From assembly GCA_034387635.1 (NCBI GenBank), contig JAOANU010000016.1, positions 62,001 to 126,000 of the forward strand: a DNA stretch of 64,000 bases, in the 5' to 3' direction. The notes below the pieces were generated by a model. It made no database searches, was not told the DNA's origin, and worked only from the letters and a program-made list of their open reading frames with translations. Made by a program: the position numbers and the translations under genes. Below, one piece after another: positions 33,302 to 45,057 of the stretch; position 1 is the stretch's first letter; every line of letters starts with the position of its first letter. The stretch is from Rhodosporidiobolus odoratus. Its lineage: Eukaryota > Basidiomycota > Microbotryomycetes > Sporidiobolales > Sporidiobolaceae.

Positions 33302-33865
33302 CGAAGTTCTATTGTAGAGAGATCGGCGACGACGAAGTGATGAAAAGTGTAGTGTGTATGTGCGAGTGCCAAGGAGGTGAATCGAGCTTTGTATAGTAGC
33401 GGTGTACAAGCAGAGAGAGGTCGACGGGAGAAAAAGAGTGAAGCCGCATACGTCGACGACGTCGGCGCTCGGCAGCCGCGCGGAACGGCCTTCGGACTTT
33501 GCTTCCGAGAATCGCAGTACACATACGGGCGTCGGCATTTCGCGCTCGCCAGCCAGGAAGGTGATGCGGCAAGCATGGACGGTGTACTCGTTGCAACAGG
33601 GGAGGTAGGGTGACACAACAAGTAGGTAGGCTAAAGCAGCTACGATGCCAACAGGGTGAAAATCATGCGAGGGAGAGGGGATGAGGTAGACACGGCAAGG
33701 CCAAGAACGACAGGGTACGACCATGACTGCAGAAGACGGGGATGAAGCGACCACCAGTAGGAGGGATAGCCGCCGGAAAAGGAGGAAAAGCGGAAGGAGA
33801 ACCCAGAAACCCAAAACACAGAGAGAGAAGAAAAAGGGTATGGATGCGAGATGCAAGGCGCGGCT
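33302..33865. other. Spacer: promoter of the ROG1-like gene and 3' flank of the H2C2 gene
   Basis: 564 bp between two leftward genes. Overlapping ORFs occur on both strands but are out of step with the flanking genes and have no recognisable features. Confidence 0.4.
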
Positions 33866-34868
33866 TCAGTCGACGGCAGCAGGGGCAACAGGAGGGGTAT
33901 CGGCGGGTGTGTCGTCGATTTTAAGCCGCTTGGCGGTGTTGGCGTGGCGGAGGTGACTTTTCGACGTGTTGCAATGGGAACATTTTTTGACGAAGGCGGA
34001 TACGAGCTCTGCGGGCGGGTAGCCGGACGCACCACGTGAACCAATCAGTGAGACGAGCGGAGGACACGAAGGAAAAGCAGAAAGCAGCGCACCTTTGGGA
34101 ACGCAGCTATAAACATCCTTGATCAACAAAAACGTCTTATCCCTCCCTCCATGTCTGCTCTTCAAGTGTGCTGCGGCCAGGACATCATACAAATTCTCCT
34201 TCATCGCCACAGGCTTTCTGTCGTGCGCCAACAGATCGCCTTCGGGTGTAGAGAGGAGATGAAACCGCTGTTTGGCCCAAAAGCGGAATTGGGCAGTGCC
34301 ATTCGACGTGTCTTTGGGGTTGAGAAGGATGGACAAAACAAGCGAATGCAACGAGGAGGTCACTGCGCCGGCGCCAAAGGAAGTGTGAGTGAGCGACCAT
34401 GATGTCCAGGTTGACTGGGCTGAAAAGAAGAAAAAAAAACGACTCACTGAGGGCTTTGGCTCTTTTCGGAGCTGACAACCCTCCCAAGTACCCTTCTACC
34501 TCCTTGTCAAAATTCTCCCTCGTCGTGATTCCCTCGGCCTCATCGCTCAGCGCGCCAGACACACTAGGAGCAAATTCCACCTCGTCGGGAACAATTTCAT
34601 CCGGTTCGAGGACGTGCATGTTCGCCAATTCTTCCGGTAGAGCCTCGTCAGGGTCGAGGACGGCTCTACGACGTTTCAGAGGTGAGATGAGAGGCGGCGG
34701 GGGAGGTAGAGGTGCTGGATCTGTGTTCTCTTTGTCGTTGTTACTCGGGGAGGTGGGTGACGGAGGTGGGAGAAGAACCGAAGGTGTGGCCGACGACACT
34801 GGACGTGAGAGGGTTGACATGGTCGTTGGCGAAGAAGAAAACAGTCCGCGCTGAGAGGTCCTGTCCAT
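33866..34868 (-). CDS. Protein with integrase-type H2C2 zinc-binding module (domesticated retroelement-like)
   Basis: Three exons give about 270 residues. The N-terminal half (from the ATG at 34868, or 34820 for a start at MSTLSRPVSS) is Ser/Pro-rich with basic KRRR and acidic stretches, which suggests a nuclear protein. The second exon holds ENLYDVLAAAHLKSRHGG and KTFLLIKDVYSCVPK; the third continues ELVSAFVKKCSHCNTSKS. Together this is His-x4-His ... Cys-x2-Cys with the spacing and the GGRDKT/IKDVY/PKELV pattern of the retroviral-integrase zinc-binding (H2C2) domain, also found in host proteins such as vertebrate KRBA2. No catalytic DDE core, reverse transcriptase, RNase H or LTR lies nearby. 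The tail has a basic NTAKRLKIDD stretch (possible nuclear signal). The domain call is an inference from motif spacing; the function is unknown. Confidence 0.7.
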
Positions 34869-35193
34869 TGTATACAGCGATGAGAAGAGGATAAAGAGCA
34901 AGAAAGGTTGACTTCGCCTCCGCGCGTGTCGGGGCGATTTGGAATCCAACCAGTTTTTCTTTCAATCCTGCGCAGGAGTCGCGAAAGAGACAGATGCCCT
35001 CTGCGGCTGAGTACCGGCAGTGTGAGAACGAGCGACGAGAGAAGGAGGCATGGGAATCGGCAGGAACAATGTAACAGAACAGCGATAGGCGGCTACACGA
35101 TCGGCGGACTCGGCAACGCCACGAAGAGGCTTGTATGTCGCTCGAGGGCCTAGCAGGACACCTCCGGCTACGAATTACCTGTCAGAACTGCAC

Positions 35194-35466
35194 TCACTCC
35201 GTGCGGCTCCGCCATGCCTTGCAGTCCTCCGACGTCTTCACCCTCTGTGTCAAATTCTTCATTTCTGCCTCTGCCGCATCTCGTTCTAGCAGCAGCAATT
35301 CCTCCCCATACTCCTTACTATAGCGATGTTTGCTGACATCTGTTTGTGCCCAGGCTGCTCGTTCGCCCTGCTTGTACCAATTCAGCAGGAAAAGTTGCCG
35401 AAGTATACCGGTCTGGCGGGCGAACAAGGCGAGCAGGGAGCCGCGCTTTGAGGTGTGGCGTTGGTG

Positions 35467-35503
<37 letters not shown>

Positions 35504-35700
35504 GGTACTTGGTATGAGCGATAGTGCACGTCGTCGAACAGAAGATTGTGAGGGAGAGGATAGTGGGAGGTAGACGGGCAGTTAGGTGTACGGCGGTCGG
35601 CTTGGGTGCGCATTCGTAGCTGTGTGACCGTGATTCGCGACTGGCAATTTGCGTTCCGATGGAGTAACGCCTGCGCGTGCCCGAACCGGCTGGCATCCAT
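35194..35700 (-). CDS. Hypothetical small protein (doubtful)
   Basis: A 168-codon ORF whose C-terminal 70 residues look protein-like: LRQLFLLNWYKQGERAAWAQ, then a charged, possibly coiled-coil stretch (EYGEELLLLERDAAEAEMKN). The N-terminal half is irregular and runs through a hexanucleotide repeat read as alternating Gln-Gly. In a neighbouring frame the same repeat reads Val-Lys and is also open. A donor-like GTGAGT overlaps the stop region, so the true exon structure may differ. I recognise no family, and it could be spurious. Confidence 0.3.
35468..35503. repeat. Hexanucleotide tandem repeat (CTTGAC)n
   Basis: About six perfect copies of the 6-bp unit CTTGAC. The repeat lies inside the doubtful minus-strand ORF and about 560 bp upstream of the Utp8-like start. 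Confidence 0.9.
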
Positions 35701-36062
35701 ATCGACATCGAGTTATTGTGATTCTTGCTTATTTAGACGCTGTTGGAGGGGCGTATAGCTTCGCGCAGGTCGTTACGGTAGCCCTACGTAGACGGGACGC
35801 ATGCTCACGGCAGACTCGAGCAGCCCGGGTGGTGGGTTCGTTGAAGGCAGTCGGGGTTGGGAGGACAACGTGGTCGCTTCGGGCAATGCGTTCGGGTAAT
35901 GATGGCGGGCATGGCACAACCTTGGGTGCGCTGGTCCACGCAGCTGGGAGCGTCAAGACTGGATGTTGCAGAAGAAGGGTCTCATCAGTTCTCAGCTTGG
36001 TTCCTCATCGCCTTCTCAACTCGCTCAGCCAGAGCTCTTGCTTGACAGCTAGACAGATCAGT

Positions 36063-39000
36063 ATGAGTCTAGTATCGTCACAGATCGACGACTACCTCGT
36101 CGCCTCCTTTCCCTTGCCCCCCCAACCTTCATCCTCCACTCTTCCGACTCTCCCTTCTCCTCCAGTATCGGCCGTACACTACACCAACAGCTCCAGGCAG
36201 GACTCGAGGCTCGCAGTTGCAACCCCCCGAGTCGGCGTTTCCATTTACGACCTCGCAGATCAGACTCCACTCTCGTCCATCACCGTTGGACCCTCCTTCG
36301 CTCCCACCACTGCCGCCGTCTCCCGGTCAACTCCCAGCAGCTCATCCGACTCGTTACGCGTCACGAGTGCCAGGAGAACCTGGATCGGAGTTCGCACCGA
36401 AGAAGGAAAGGGCGAAATCTGGTGTTGGCACGAGGAAGAGAAAAAGGATGGCAGCACAGAGGGAGGAGAAGCAGGCAAGGCAGTTTGGCCCGTAAGCACT
36501 CTCCCTCGCTACTCGAAAAATGCTGTCTGACCAGAGTCTGCTCTAAATGATGTCAGATTTCGGAGCCTCTCGCCGCACTTACCGCTCCTCGAACGCTCCC
36601 CTCGCACATCGCCTTCCTTTCCACCTCGGGCGCACTCGCCCTAGCCCCATCCGACAATCTCACCTCCCTCGCGTCCCTCTCTCCTACCGGCTCTGACGAC
36701 TCTGCCTCCCCCACCCCTCGCTTGATCTCGCAAACCCTCCGCCTCCTCCCTGCTTCTTCCACTTCCCATCCTTCGTTCCTTCCCTCTAGCCTGGCGGCCC
36801 TCCTTCCCCCCACCTCGACTTCCGAAGCGCATATCGCCGTCATCGTGCGAACCTACGCCACTTCTGCACCTGCGGCCGACGCCGGAGAAGCAGCGTCCTC
36901 CCTGGTTGAGATTGGCAAGAAGAAGTTCAAGAAGGGTCCGAGACCCTCTGCTTCAGCCGTTATCGACGCAGCGGATGCTTCATCTGCTGCTGCGACTCCC
37001 GTTGCCGAAGGTCGAAAGAACGAGATTGAGCTCGTATTGCTTGATCCGAAGGTTAGCTTGCCGGAAGAATTGGAGGCCAGGTTGGGGTTGTGCAGCTTGG
37101 GCAAGATTGCGGTCGAGGGCGATCAGGTTGTGGTCAGCGACGATGGGTTCGTGACGTCGTTGAGTAAGGTTGATTCTCCACTTCCTGTCCAATTCGTATC
37201 CTGACCTCGCATTCGCCGTGGCTTCTTCAGGCTCGAACGGAACCCTCTCCTCCTCGCGCCTTTCCATCTCTACCCTTCCGACGATCGACGCCTACTCTTC
37301 CTTATTCTTCCCGACCGCTCCCTCCGAAGAAGCCCCCTCCCTCTCGCTCGCACCCATCAAAACCCTCCGTCTCTCCTCCACCTCCCTGACCCCCTCCCAC
37401 TCCGCCCTCCTCGCCCTGCACTCTTCCTTCATCCTCCTCGCCTCCCCTCGTCCTTCCACTGCCTCCGAATCTACATCGCCCGTGGTAACAGCCACGCTCT
37501 GGGACGCCCGATTTGGTTCAGCCATCGCCACTACCGACTTGACCGTCCCTTCCGCCGTCGCGTCCTCCCTCGACGCGTTGTGTCTCTCTGTCTCATTACC
37601 CGCGAAACATACTGCCATTGTGACCCTCTCTCCTCTTTCCCCCTCGACACCCTCTTCTCACGGCAGTCGTACCGCTCTCTTCGCCATTCCCCTCTCCACT
37701 CTTCCTACTTCCTCAGTCCTAGCAGCGGTAGTAGGAAAACATACCCTCACCGCTAGATTCCTCGCCTCCAACTCTTCCTCTTCCACCTCCACCTCCAACT
37801 CGTCGTCGTCGGAAGCGATCCTAGCCCATGCCAAACGGGCCGAACCGATGAGGAGTCTTCGGCCTGGGGCGTTGAGTGACAAGAAGATTGCTCTGCTCGA
37901 CGCTTCGAAGGATGCGAGGGAAAGGCTGTTGGAAACTTTGGTTGGGGTGCTTGAGCCTCTGCCTCGTAGTGGCAAGGGCGCGGAGGAGAAGCAGGAGAAA
38001 GCGGTGATCGAGGCTGAGAGATTGTGGGAAGAGTATATCGAAGGGGAGAGGGAGAGGTTGTGGGAGTACAATAAGGATAAGGTTAGGGAGAGGAGGGAGA
38101 AGGAACAGGCTCGGAGGGTGGCGGTGCTCAAGGGTGAAAAGGCCGAAGAGGCGGAAGAGGATGGAGAGGCAGAGGGAAAGACAAAGTATTTGGCGGCCAA
38201 GAGGAAGATTGAGAGGGCTCTCAAGGCGGCTGGGGTCAGTGTTACGCCTGCTGAGCAAGGCGGTGAGCAGGGTGAAGGTGAGGAAGAGAAGGAGAAGGAG
38301 GGACAGATGAGCTGGAAGGAGGTTGTTGGAGTCAGGATCAAGGGAGTCAGTGATGCTCATCGGTATAGGTATGAGAAGGAGAGGAATAAGAGGGAGGCTG
38401 AATTGGGGAGGACGGTGAGAGAGTTTGATGTGGAGGAGGCGGTCAGGAAGGTGGAGCGGTATGAGGTACGTGACAGCTTGCGCGCTCGCATGACATGCTT
38501 GTGACGGCGAATCTCTGAACTGATCCTTCTGAATGTCCGCAGCCTTCCTTGCCTTCCGCTTTCATTACCGCCCTCTTCCGCCTCTCGTTCCCCATTCCCC
38601 TGGACGCACCCTCTTCTTCCACGGCGACCGATCTCGCTAGCCCTGGCTCTTCTGCCACCGCAACAGGCACCCAGACCTTCCGCTACCCAACTAAGATCGT
38701 CAACTACCTGCTCAACCGAGAGCTTGTCGGTGACAACCAGATTCTGGGTGGCGTGACGAGGTACCTGGCTAGGGCTGGCGACTGGGTAAGTTGATTTCCT
38801 TCCGCCTTCCTTTCTTCCCAGGCTGACACGCTCTTTCCCATCCGCCTCGTTCACATTCTAGACGAACATCCTCGCCGCGCTGCGCACTATGCCTGACATC
38901 CCCGAGTCCACCACCGTCTCCCTTCTCGTCTCCGTCCTCCGCTCTTCAGCTGCCCCTACTTCCGCTCCTTCCGAGTCGATGGATCTCGACGCTCCCTCAT

Positions 39001-39806
39001 CTGCCTCTGCCTCTCTCCCTCAACCTCCCCCATCCCTCTCTACTTTCCTCCAAGCCTTCCTCGCTCAACCTTCCACTCCTTCCCACCTCCGAGCTCAACT
39101 GCAGTTGCAACTCTCCCCTGCCGAAGCCGTCCCTGTGCTCGAGCAGTGCGATCAGTGGTTGACGGCTTGGCTGTGTGCTCAATCGGGTTCGGCCGGCGAG
39201 CAGGGTGGGAAGAAGGAGAAGAAGAGTCTGGGGGTCAAGGCGGTGCCCGTACCTCAGGATGTGTTCAAACTGAGGGCGGAAGGCGTACCCGAGATGGACC
39301 TTGTGCGTCTCTCTTTCAACCTTTCTTTCTCGAGCCTGTTACTAAACCCGCACGCGCGCGCGCGGCATGTGCAGATCATCCCTTTCCTCCAAACCCTCCT
39401 CGACGCCCACTTTGTCCCACTCCTCCTCCTCCGTCAATCTCATCCTCTCCTCCGTCGCCTCTCAAGACATATCTCTGCCCACACACAACTCGTCACTGAC
39501 CTTTCGTCGCTCGCTGGGGCTTTGTCGGTTTACTCTCGTAAGAGGGAGGAGATGCGGCTCGCTTCGGTTGTTGCTGCTGCTGCGAACCTGGCGGCAGAGG
39601 AAGAGAAACAGAAGCAGAAGAAGGCGGTCAGTGGGAAGGGCAGGAAGGGCAAGAAGGACGAGGGCGAGGGCGAGAAGGAGAATAGGGCAGCGGGATCGGG
39701 ATCGGCTACGGTCAAGGAGTTGGGAGAGAATATGTTGAGGAGGATCAAGGCTCAGGAGAAACATGCCGAGGTGGGACAGTATGAGATTGATTCGTTTGTG
39801 TTGTAA
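36063..39806 (+). CDS. Probable Utp8/NOL11-type nucleolar protein (t-UTP, U3 snoRNP)
   Basis: A large protein of about 1,050 residues in about six exons. The ATG at 36063 starts MSLVSSQIDDYLVASFPLPP; an upstream in-frame extension to 35649 is Arg-rich and is rejected. The N-terminal half shows irregular beta-propeller-like repeats (for example SRLAVATPRVGVSIYDL, IWCWHEEEKK, GKIAVEGDQVVVSDDGFVTS, TATLWDARFGSAIATTDL). A charged helical middle (SKDARERLLETLVGVLEPLP) follows, then a C-terminal alpha-helical region (TKIVNYLLNRELVGDNQILG; QIIPFLQTLLDAHFVPLLLL) and a Lys-rich end (GKGRKGKKDEGEGEKEN). This overall plan matches fungal Utp8 family members, which act in rRNA transcription and early 18S processing in the nucleolus. 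The call rests on architecture, not on a diagnostic motif. An unrelated helical-repeat protein is the main alternative. Confidence 0.55.
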
Positions 39807-40275
39807 GGGCTCTTCTTCACGAGTCACTCTACTCGCGACTGTAAAGTACCGCGTGGCATTGCATTGCATTCGGCCAACAGACTGGTTAGATCGACTCGGA
39901 TATTCGGAGGAAAGGAAAAAGGGAGTCTGGGTGTGTTGCTCGCTTCTGAGCTGTTATTCGCCCGGTTGAACATGGCTTGGAAGTAGGCAATCGGGACATA
40001 GCACCGTGTACGCTGCGGCGGCGAGGTGTGGGAAATGTAACACTGCATTCTCGTTCGAGATTCGCTCAACTTTCTTTTCATCCCGTCGATCTCATCCCAG
40101 AGACTCGAGTTCACCTTACACACGCGCCAGTATACACAGACAGTCAAGCTGGCTACCTCCACCGTTTCCCCTCCCCCTCCTCCTCCTCCTCCTCCTCCTC
40201 TGCCTCTTCAACGCATCCATCGACTCCTTCGCCCTCTTCGCGCTTCTCTCTCAGCTCTCGCTGTTCAATTACAGG
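39807..40275. other. Spacer and CT-rich leader of the next gene
   Basis: About 470 bp between two rightward genes. It includes a (CTC)n run at about 40170-40202 that could be a 5' UTR or intron pyrimidine tract. A short upstream exon of the next gene may lie here but could not be fixed. Confidence 0.35.
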
Positions 40276-43200
40276 CAGATTATCAAGCCACTTTATACAC
40301 TCCTCCAACTGCCAACACCGCTTCAAGCTCAAGTAAGAACCCTCGGCGCACTTTCTCAGGGTTTCCAGCCGACGAAGACTGGTCCAACAAGTCCAAGAGC
40401 AAGAAACGACCCAGAACAAGCGGGGCAGGAGGAGGGGGTGGAGCTCCAGCTAAAAGACGAGCGAGCGCTGCTGCCGTCGAGCAGCTGGACAGTTCGCCTT
40501 TCAAGACCGGCATTCTCCACCGCCGACGAAACGGAACGACTTATGGTTCAAAGTCGCGCCTGGCTGCGCCTACGTCTACTATGTCTTCGAATTACCCCAT
40601 CCCACAGTCCGTGATGTCGTCCCTGTCTGCGGCACTATCACGCCCAGGACTAGGCTACGACCTTGATGCGGGGGGACGATTTTCAGGCGACTCTCGAGCA
40701 GCTCTGGCAGCATCTCTCTCTTCGACCGAGGCGTTGCGGCGCGCACTTCGCGTCGCCAAAGCGTATGGGAACGTCCTGGCGGCTTGCACTAGCTCGGGAC
40801 AGAGGGGTCGATCTGTTCCGAGCTTGGCAGAGGTCTCGAGTCGACAAATAGGTTGGGCGTTGGAGGAGGAAGTCTGTGCTGCACTGGATGAGAGTGGCGA
40901 CAGCGAGTCTTCCTCTGCAGACGATGAGGGTAGGGGAGGATGGCAACAGCCAGGGGAAGAAGACGAACCTGACCTCGATTCGTCGTTTTCTTCTGAGGGT
41001 AGCAGTTTGAGGGAGTTGGGCGTGGCAGGGCTCAAGGGTGCCGAGGTCGAGGCGGAACACCAGAGGCTGGTCGAGGAATGGTATGAGTCTGTGCCCGACT
41101 ACTGTCGAAGGTTCGTCCGGTTCTCTTCTTTGAACAGTGTGCGCCCCGGTTTGAACCAGCCACTGATCCTCTGTGGCGCATAGGTGGCTTCTCTCAGCTC
41201 ACGCCACCTCACTGATCCTACGATCGTTGTCTCCCTCGACCACCCTTCCGCCAACCTCCTCTGCCGCGCTGGATGAAGAAGGCTTTGACGCACCCTGCGC
41301 ACTCCTCCAAGTCCTCTTTGAGACTGCTCTTACTCATGATCCTACAGCTGTATGTCCTTCTCCTGCTGACATACAACTTTCCTTGCCACCTCTAACCTTG
41401 TCTCCCATGCTTCAGGCTATACGTTTCCACCTACCTTTCCTCCATCTCATCTTCTACCCGATCCCGCCTCATATCCCTACCGTACCGCCCTACCTACTCG
41501 CCCTTCTCCGAATGACCCCTTCCCCTTCGTCCCTCCTTCAAGCCCTCAAGGCCACTCTCCTCACCTCGTCCTTCTCCTCCCGCCTCTTTTTCTCTCCCTC
41601 CCTCTCCCTGTCTTCCAAATCTCTCCCCAGTCGAAAAGCCACAACCCTCGAATCTGGAGACGAGCCCTTGGCTGCGGGGCTGTTTGGTGTTCTCGCGGAA
41701 GTGGGGAAACAAATGCTTCGCGCCATCTCAGAGGCCATCGAAGAGGACGAACCGGAGGATGAGGGGGAGGAAGGGTTGAGGAAGATGGCGGATGAGGTTT
41801 TGACCCGTATGATGACCCAGACTAGGGCGATTGTTGGGTTTCTCGTCCCTACCGCACTGGCGGTTGAGAGCGGTCGGGGACGAGAACTGGACACAGGGGA
41901 GGCGGCGGCGGGGACGGCATTGATCGCTGTCGAGGAAGCTCTCAGGGGTGTATTGGATGAAGGTGCCCGGATGCGATGGCTTGGGGAGGGAGAGCAAGAC
42001 GAGGAAGGAGGAAACGAGACGTCAGATGTGGGCGCCCTGTCGGAACTGGGAAACCTTCACCAAATCGTCCAGCTCGCCGGATTCCTCTCTTCCCCTCTCA
42101 CCTCACCTTTCCCTTCGTCCATCAGTCTCTCTAACTATGCTGAGGACGACTTTCCATCATCGCTCGAAACCGCCTTGCAGAAATACATCTTCGCGCACCT
42201 CTGCCCTACTTCTCTCTTCTCCCTTTGCGATCGCCTTCTTACCCCAACGACCACGACTACCACTCTCCATACTACAGCAGGCTTATCGTCCCACCCACTC
42301 GCACTCGAACGTGCTACGAACCTCCTCCAACTGGCGCGGTTTCTGCTCGCTGCAGCCCTTCGTTATATCTCGACTTCGAATAAGAGCATTCGAGGTCGAG
42401 GGGGAGGGAGAGAGGTGTGGCAGGCGGAATGGATTGGAGAGGAGATTCGGGTGCGATTCAGCACGTTGGACGAGAGGGAGGAGGAAGAAGAGGCGGAAAA
42501 ACTCATTCTCCAGCGAGGAGATGGGCAGGAAGATAAGCAGAGTATTTCTCCGCAGAGGCGGCAGCGAGATCGGCAAGAGAGGGCGTTCGAGTTATCATCC
42601 TCTTCTTCGACTACGTCTTCCAGGAAGGCATCTTCTCGACGACGTCCATCTTACGGAACGCCTTCATTGTTGTCACCGACCCCTCCGTCTTCCATCAGAT
42701 CGTCAGTGCCCTTCGTTGCAACAAATCGGTCGGGTCGTGCGGCGTCCCCACCTCCTGCCGTTGCGGACTCTATTTGTCCCTCAGCCTCTCATGCAGATCA
42801 CCCTCGACCTTCCCCCAACACGGTTTCACCGCGTGTCGAACCTTTCCCAGCTATTCCTCCCTCGCCTTCTATCTCGCGGACGCAGAACCACCCACGCCAG
42901 CGCCGCTGCAGCGATCACGACCTCGAAATCCTCGACCTCACCTCTGCTTCTCCCCCACCTCCACCTTCGAAACCCCAACACGAATCCCCTCCTTCAGCTG
43001 CACAGATTTGGCAGCCATTCAGTCTCGGTATGGGGGATTCTCCTTCCTGTTCGCCGGGACCTGATGACACGGAGGAGGTAGACGACGATGAACTCGACCT
43101 TTTAGGGTCTTTTCGATCGCCGCCTGCTTTTCTGGCCAGCAGGCGAAGGCGGTCGGGATTGAATGAGCAGTCAGCAAGGACTAGGGTGGAAGTTGGGGAG

Positions 43201-43905
43201 GAGGAGGATCAAGTGGTGCGAGACTATGAGGGAAGGAGGATGTCGAAAGAGAGTGATGGGCGATGGCGAACCTCGCCTTCTCTCTCTCCTTCTTTCGCTC
43301 CTCCGTCTGCAACTTCTTCTTCGTCCAATCTCTCCGCCGCCGCCGCCGCCTCTGATTGCTCTCTATATTCGACAGCAACGGCTGCGACGACCCGCTCTCG
43401 CCACTCGCGCTCACCTTCGTATCGTCCAGATGGTGACTCTGCCATCACCTCTTCCTCCTCGTCCTCTTCCTCTTCCTCGTCCTCGTCCTCGTCCTCGTCC
43501 TTATCCTCCACCTCCGCTTCCTCCCGCTCGCGCACCCCTTCGAACCCATCACTATCAAGTCGAAAGCGCACGCGCACGACTTCCCCCTCATCAATGTCCA
43601 CATCTTCTTCAACCTCAGCCTCAGTCGCGGCCTCAGCAGTCGACGACGACAACGACGGCTTGGACGACTTTGATTCGTTCCCTACCTCCTCCTCGAAATC
43701 GACCCCCCATACATCCTATTCGATCAAGTCGAGACCGACCTCTGTGGCGTGTTCTGGTGCGAGGGCGAAAGAGCGAAGAGCGGCCTCGCGGGGGAGAAAG
43801 GAGAAAGAGAAGGAGAAGGGACGGGTTGGGAAGACGCTGATTGCGCGGGTGCCTCGAGGAAAAGACGACGAAGAGGAAGAGGCAGAGGATGAATTGGCCC
43901 TGTAG
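40276..43905 (+). CDS. Uncharacterised large Ser-rich protein
   Basis: I do not recognise this protein. The frame is open from an apparent acceptor (TTACAG ending near 40275), with no ATG until 40580 (MSSNYPIPQSVMSSLS). A first exon with the true start may therefore lie upstream, or translation may start at 40580. The intron at about 41122-41187 joins YCRR to WLLSAHATSLILRSL. Residues after this are mostly helical and Leu-rich (LLQVLFETALTHDPTAV, PSLLALLRMTPSPSSLL-like segments, LALERATNLLQLARFLLAAA), suggesting an alpha-solenoid. The C-terminal 450 residues are low-complexity: Ser runs, Pro-rich segments and acidic patches (DDTEEVDDDELDLLGS; DDEEEEAEDELAL at the end). The N-terminus has basic KSKKRPRTSG and AKRRAS motifs, possible nuclear signals. 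The frame and splice site make it a real gene; the function is open. Confidence 0.7.
43448..43502. repeat. Imperfect TCC/TCG trinucleotide run coding polyserine
   Basis: About 18 consecutive serine codons (TCC, TCG, TCT, TCA) in the C-terminal part of the unrecognised 40276-43905 protein. Confidence 0.85.
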
Positions 43906-44134
43906 TCGGATCAGGTGCCCTTTACATGGAGAACTATTCGCATTCCCGTCTCCCATCGTCCCGAACATGAGTGGTGCCCTCGTATCAAAGCCCTTCGGTT
44001 TCCGCGTCGAGCTAGCATAGGCATAACTCGCCAATATGAACAGAACCTTTCCAGCGGCCAGATGGCACGACTCTCCTCCGTCAGGCATTGGTCCGGATGT
44101 TCTTGCAGTTCTCGTGGGGACCGCGTATTCTCTC

Positions 44135-45057
44135 TCATTCGTCTTTGGCGCCACTGCCTGCCCCTGCTGCTGCTGCCGCTGCCATCTGTTCCTGCTGAGC
44201 CTTGTGTCTCTGCAAGCCAGGAGAGTGCCAGTCAGTGAACGTCCACCATATTAGGTGCGCGGACACACGGGTCGAGGTACCAGGGGAGAGAGTGAGGACG
44301 TACCAGCATCTCCCCACAGGCTTGGAAGTTGTCCTGCTTCTTCTCGATTTGGGCTTGCAGCGTGCTCAGGTTACTTTTAAGGGCGAGGATCTTGGTGTTG
44401 TAGAGGGTTTTGGCGGCTTTGGTTGACTGCGCGTGAAAAGCAGCGTGATAATGGTCAGTTCGAGTCACCGAGAAAGAGGGCAATCTGAAGCGCGGGGAAC
44501 GACGGAGGCGGAAACATATACATCCAGGGGGGTGGACAGGGATTGTTGGCAGCTCAGAAAGGGAGAGCGTAAGGGGCAAGGGGCAAGGGGAAGGAAATCT
44601 GATACTGACTTTTTCGACAAAGTACCCGGTCCCGATGTCGACCAAGACGTTCTCCGTGTCCTTTATCCGTCCAGGAACGTACAGCGAGCTGGTGAGAGGG
44701 ATGAGGATTTTCTTATCTGCGGTCGGCGAAAGGGTGTCGGTAGAAAGATCAGTTTCGAAAATGAGAACCGCGAGTGAGGAGAGAATGATTGTACCTTTAT
44801 TGGCGGGTTTGACAGCGTCGACGCTTTCCATGCATGCCATGAACTTGGACTGAGCTTGCTTGAGATCGCCGAACGCTTGAGTGAGGTGCTTGAGTTCCTG
44901 CAGAATGGACCGGGAGACAACGAACACGGGTCAACATGAAGAGACTGAATGCATCTGGGGTGGATGGGATACGTACCTGCTCTAGCTGGGTCCTGACCTG
45001 CGAAATCTGCTCTAACGAGAGATCTTGAAGCGAGACCTGACCTTGAGGTGCGCTCAT
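44135..45057 (-). CDS. GIM5: Prefoldin subunit 5
   Basis: Prefoldin is the hexameric cytosolic co-chaperone that passes nascent actin and tubulin to CCT. The ATG at 45057 gives MSAPQGQVSLQDLSLEQISQ. Four or five small exons follow with the alpha-subunit plan: an N-terminal coiled coil (VRTQLEQ joined to ELKHLTQAFGDLKQAQSKFM), two central beta hairpins (KKILIPLTSSLYVPGRI and TENVLVDIGTGYFVEK, the PFD5 signature region) and a C-terminal coiled coil (LSTLQAQIEKKQDNFQACGE). The end is an Ala/Gly-rich tail. About 165 residues, normal for the family. It lies tail-to-tail with the orphan ending at 43905. Confidence 0.92.

Larger units (their letters stand above)
34869..36062. other. Spacer with one doubtful ORF
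   Basis: 1.2 kb between the H2C2 gene (leftward) and the Utp8-like gene (rightward), so both promoters lie here. The only candidate gene is the minus-strand ORF at 35194-35700, listed separately. The right part (35710-36062) has no supported feature. Confidence 0.4.

Noticed and set aside
32630..33856. 408-codon minus-strand ORF
   Set aside because: It reads through introns of the ROG1-like gene and its upstream region; only the part starting MASTHLICVCHGLWG is coding.
35649..36062. Upstream extension of the Utp8-like gene
   Set aside because: The 138 extra residues are Arg-rich with no domain; the ATG at 36063 gives a normal-looking start.
41948..43081. 377-codon plus-strand ORF in another frame
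   Set aside because: Out-of-frame shadow of the Ser-rich orphan; the translation is Arg/Pro/Leu-rich as expected of an off-frame reading.
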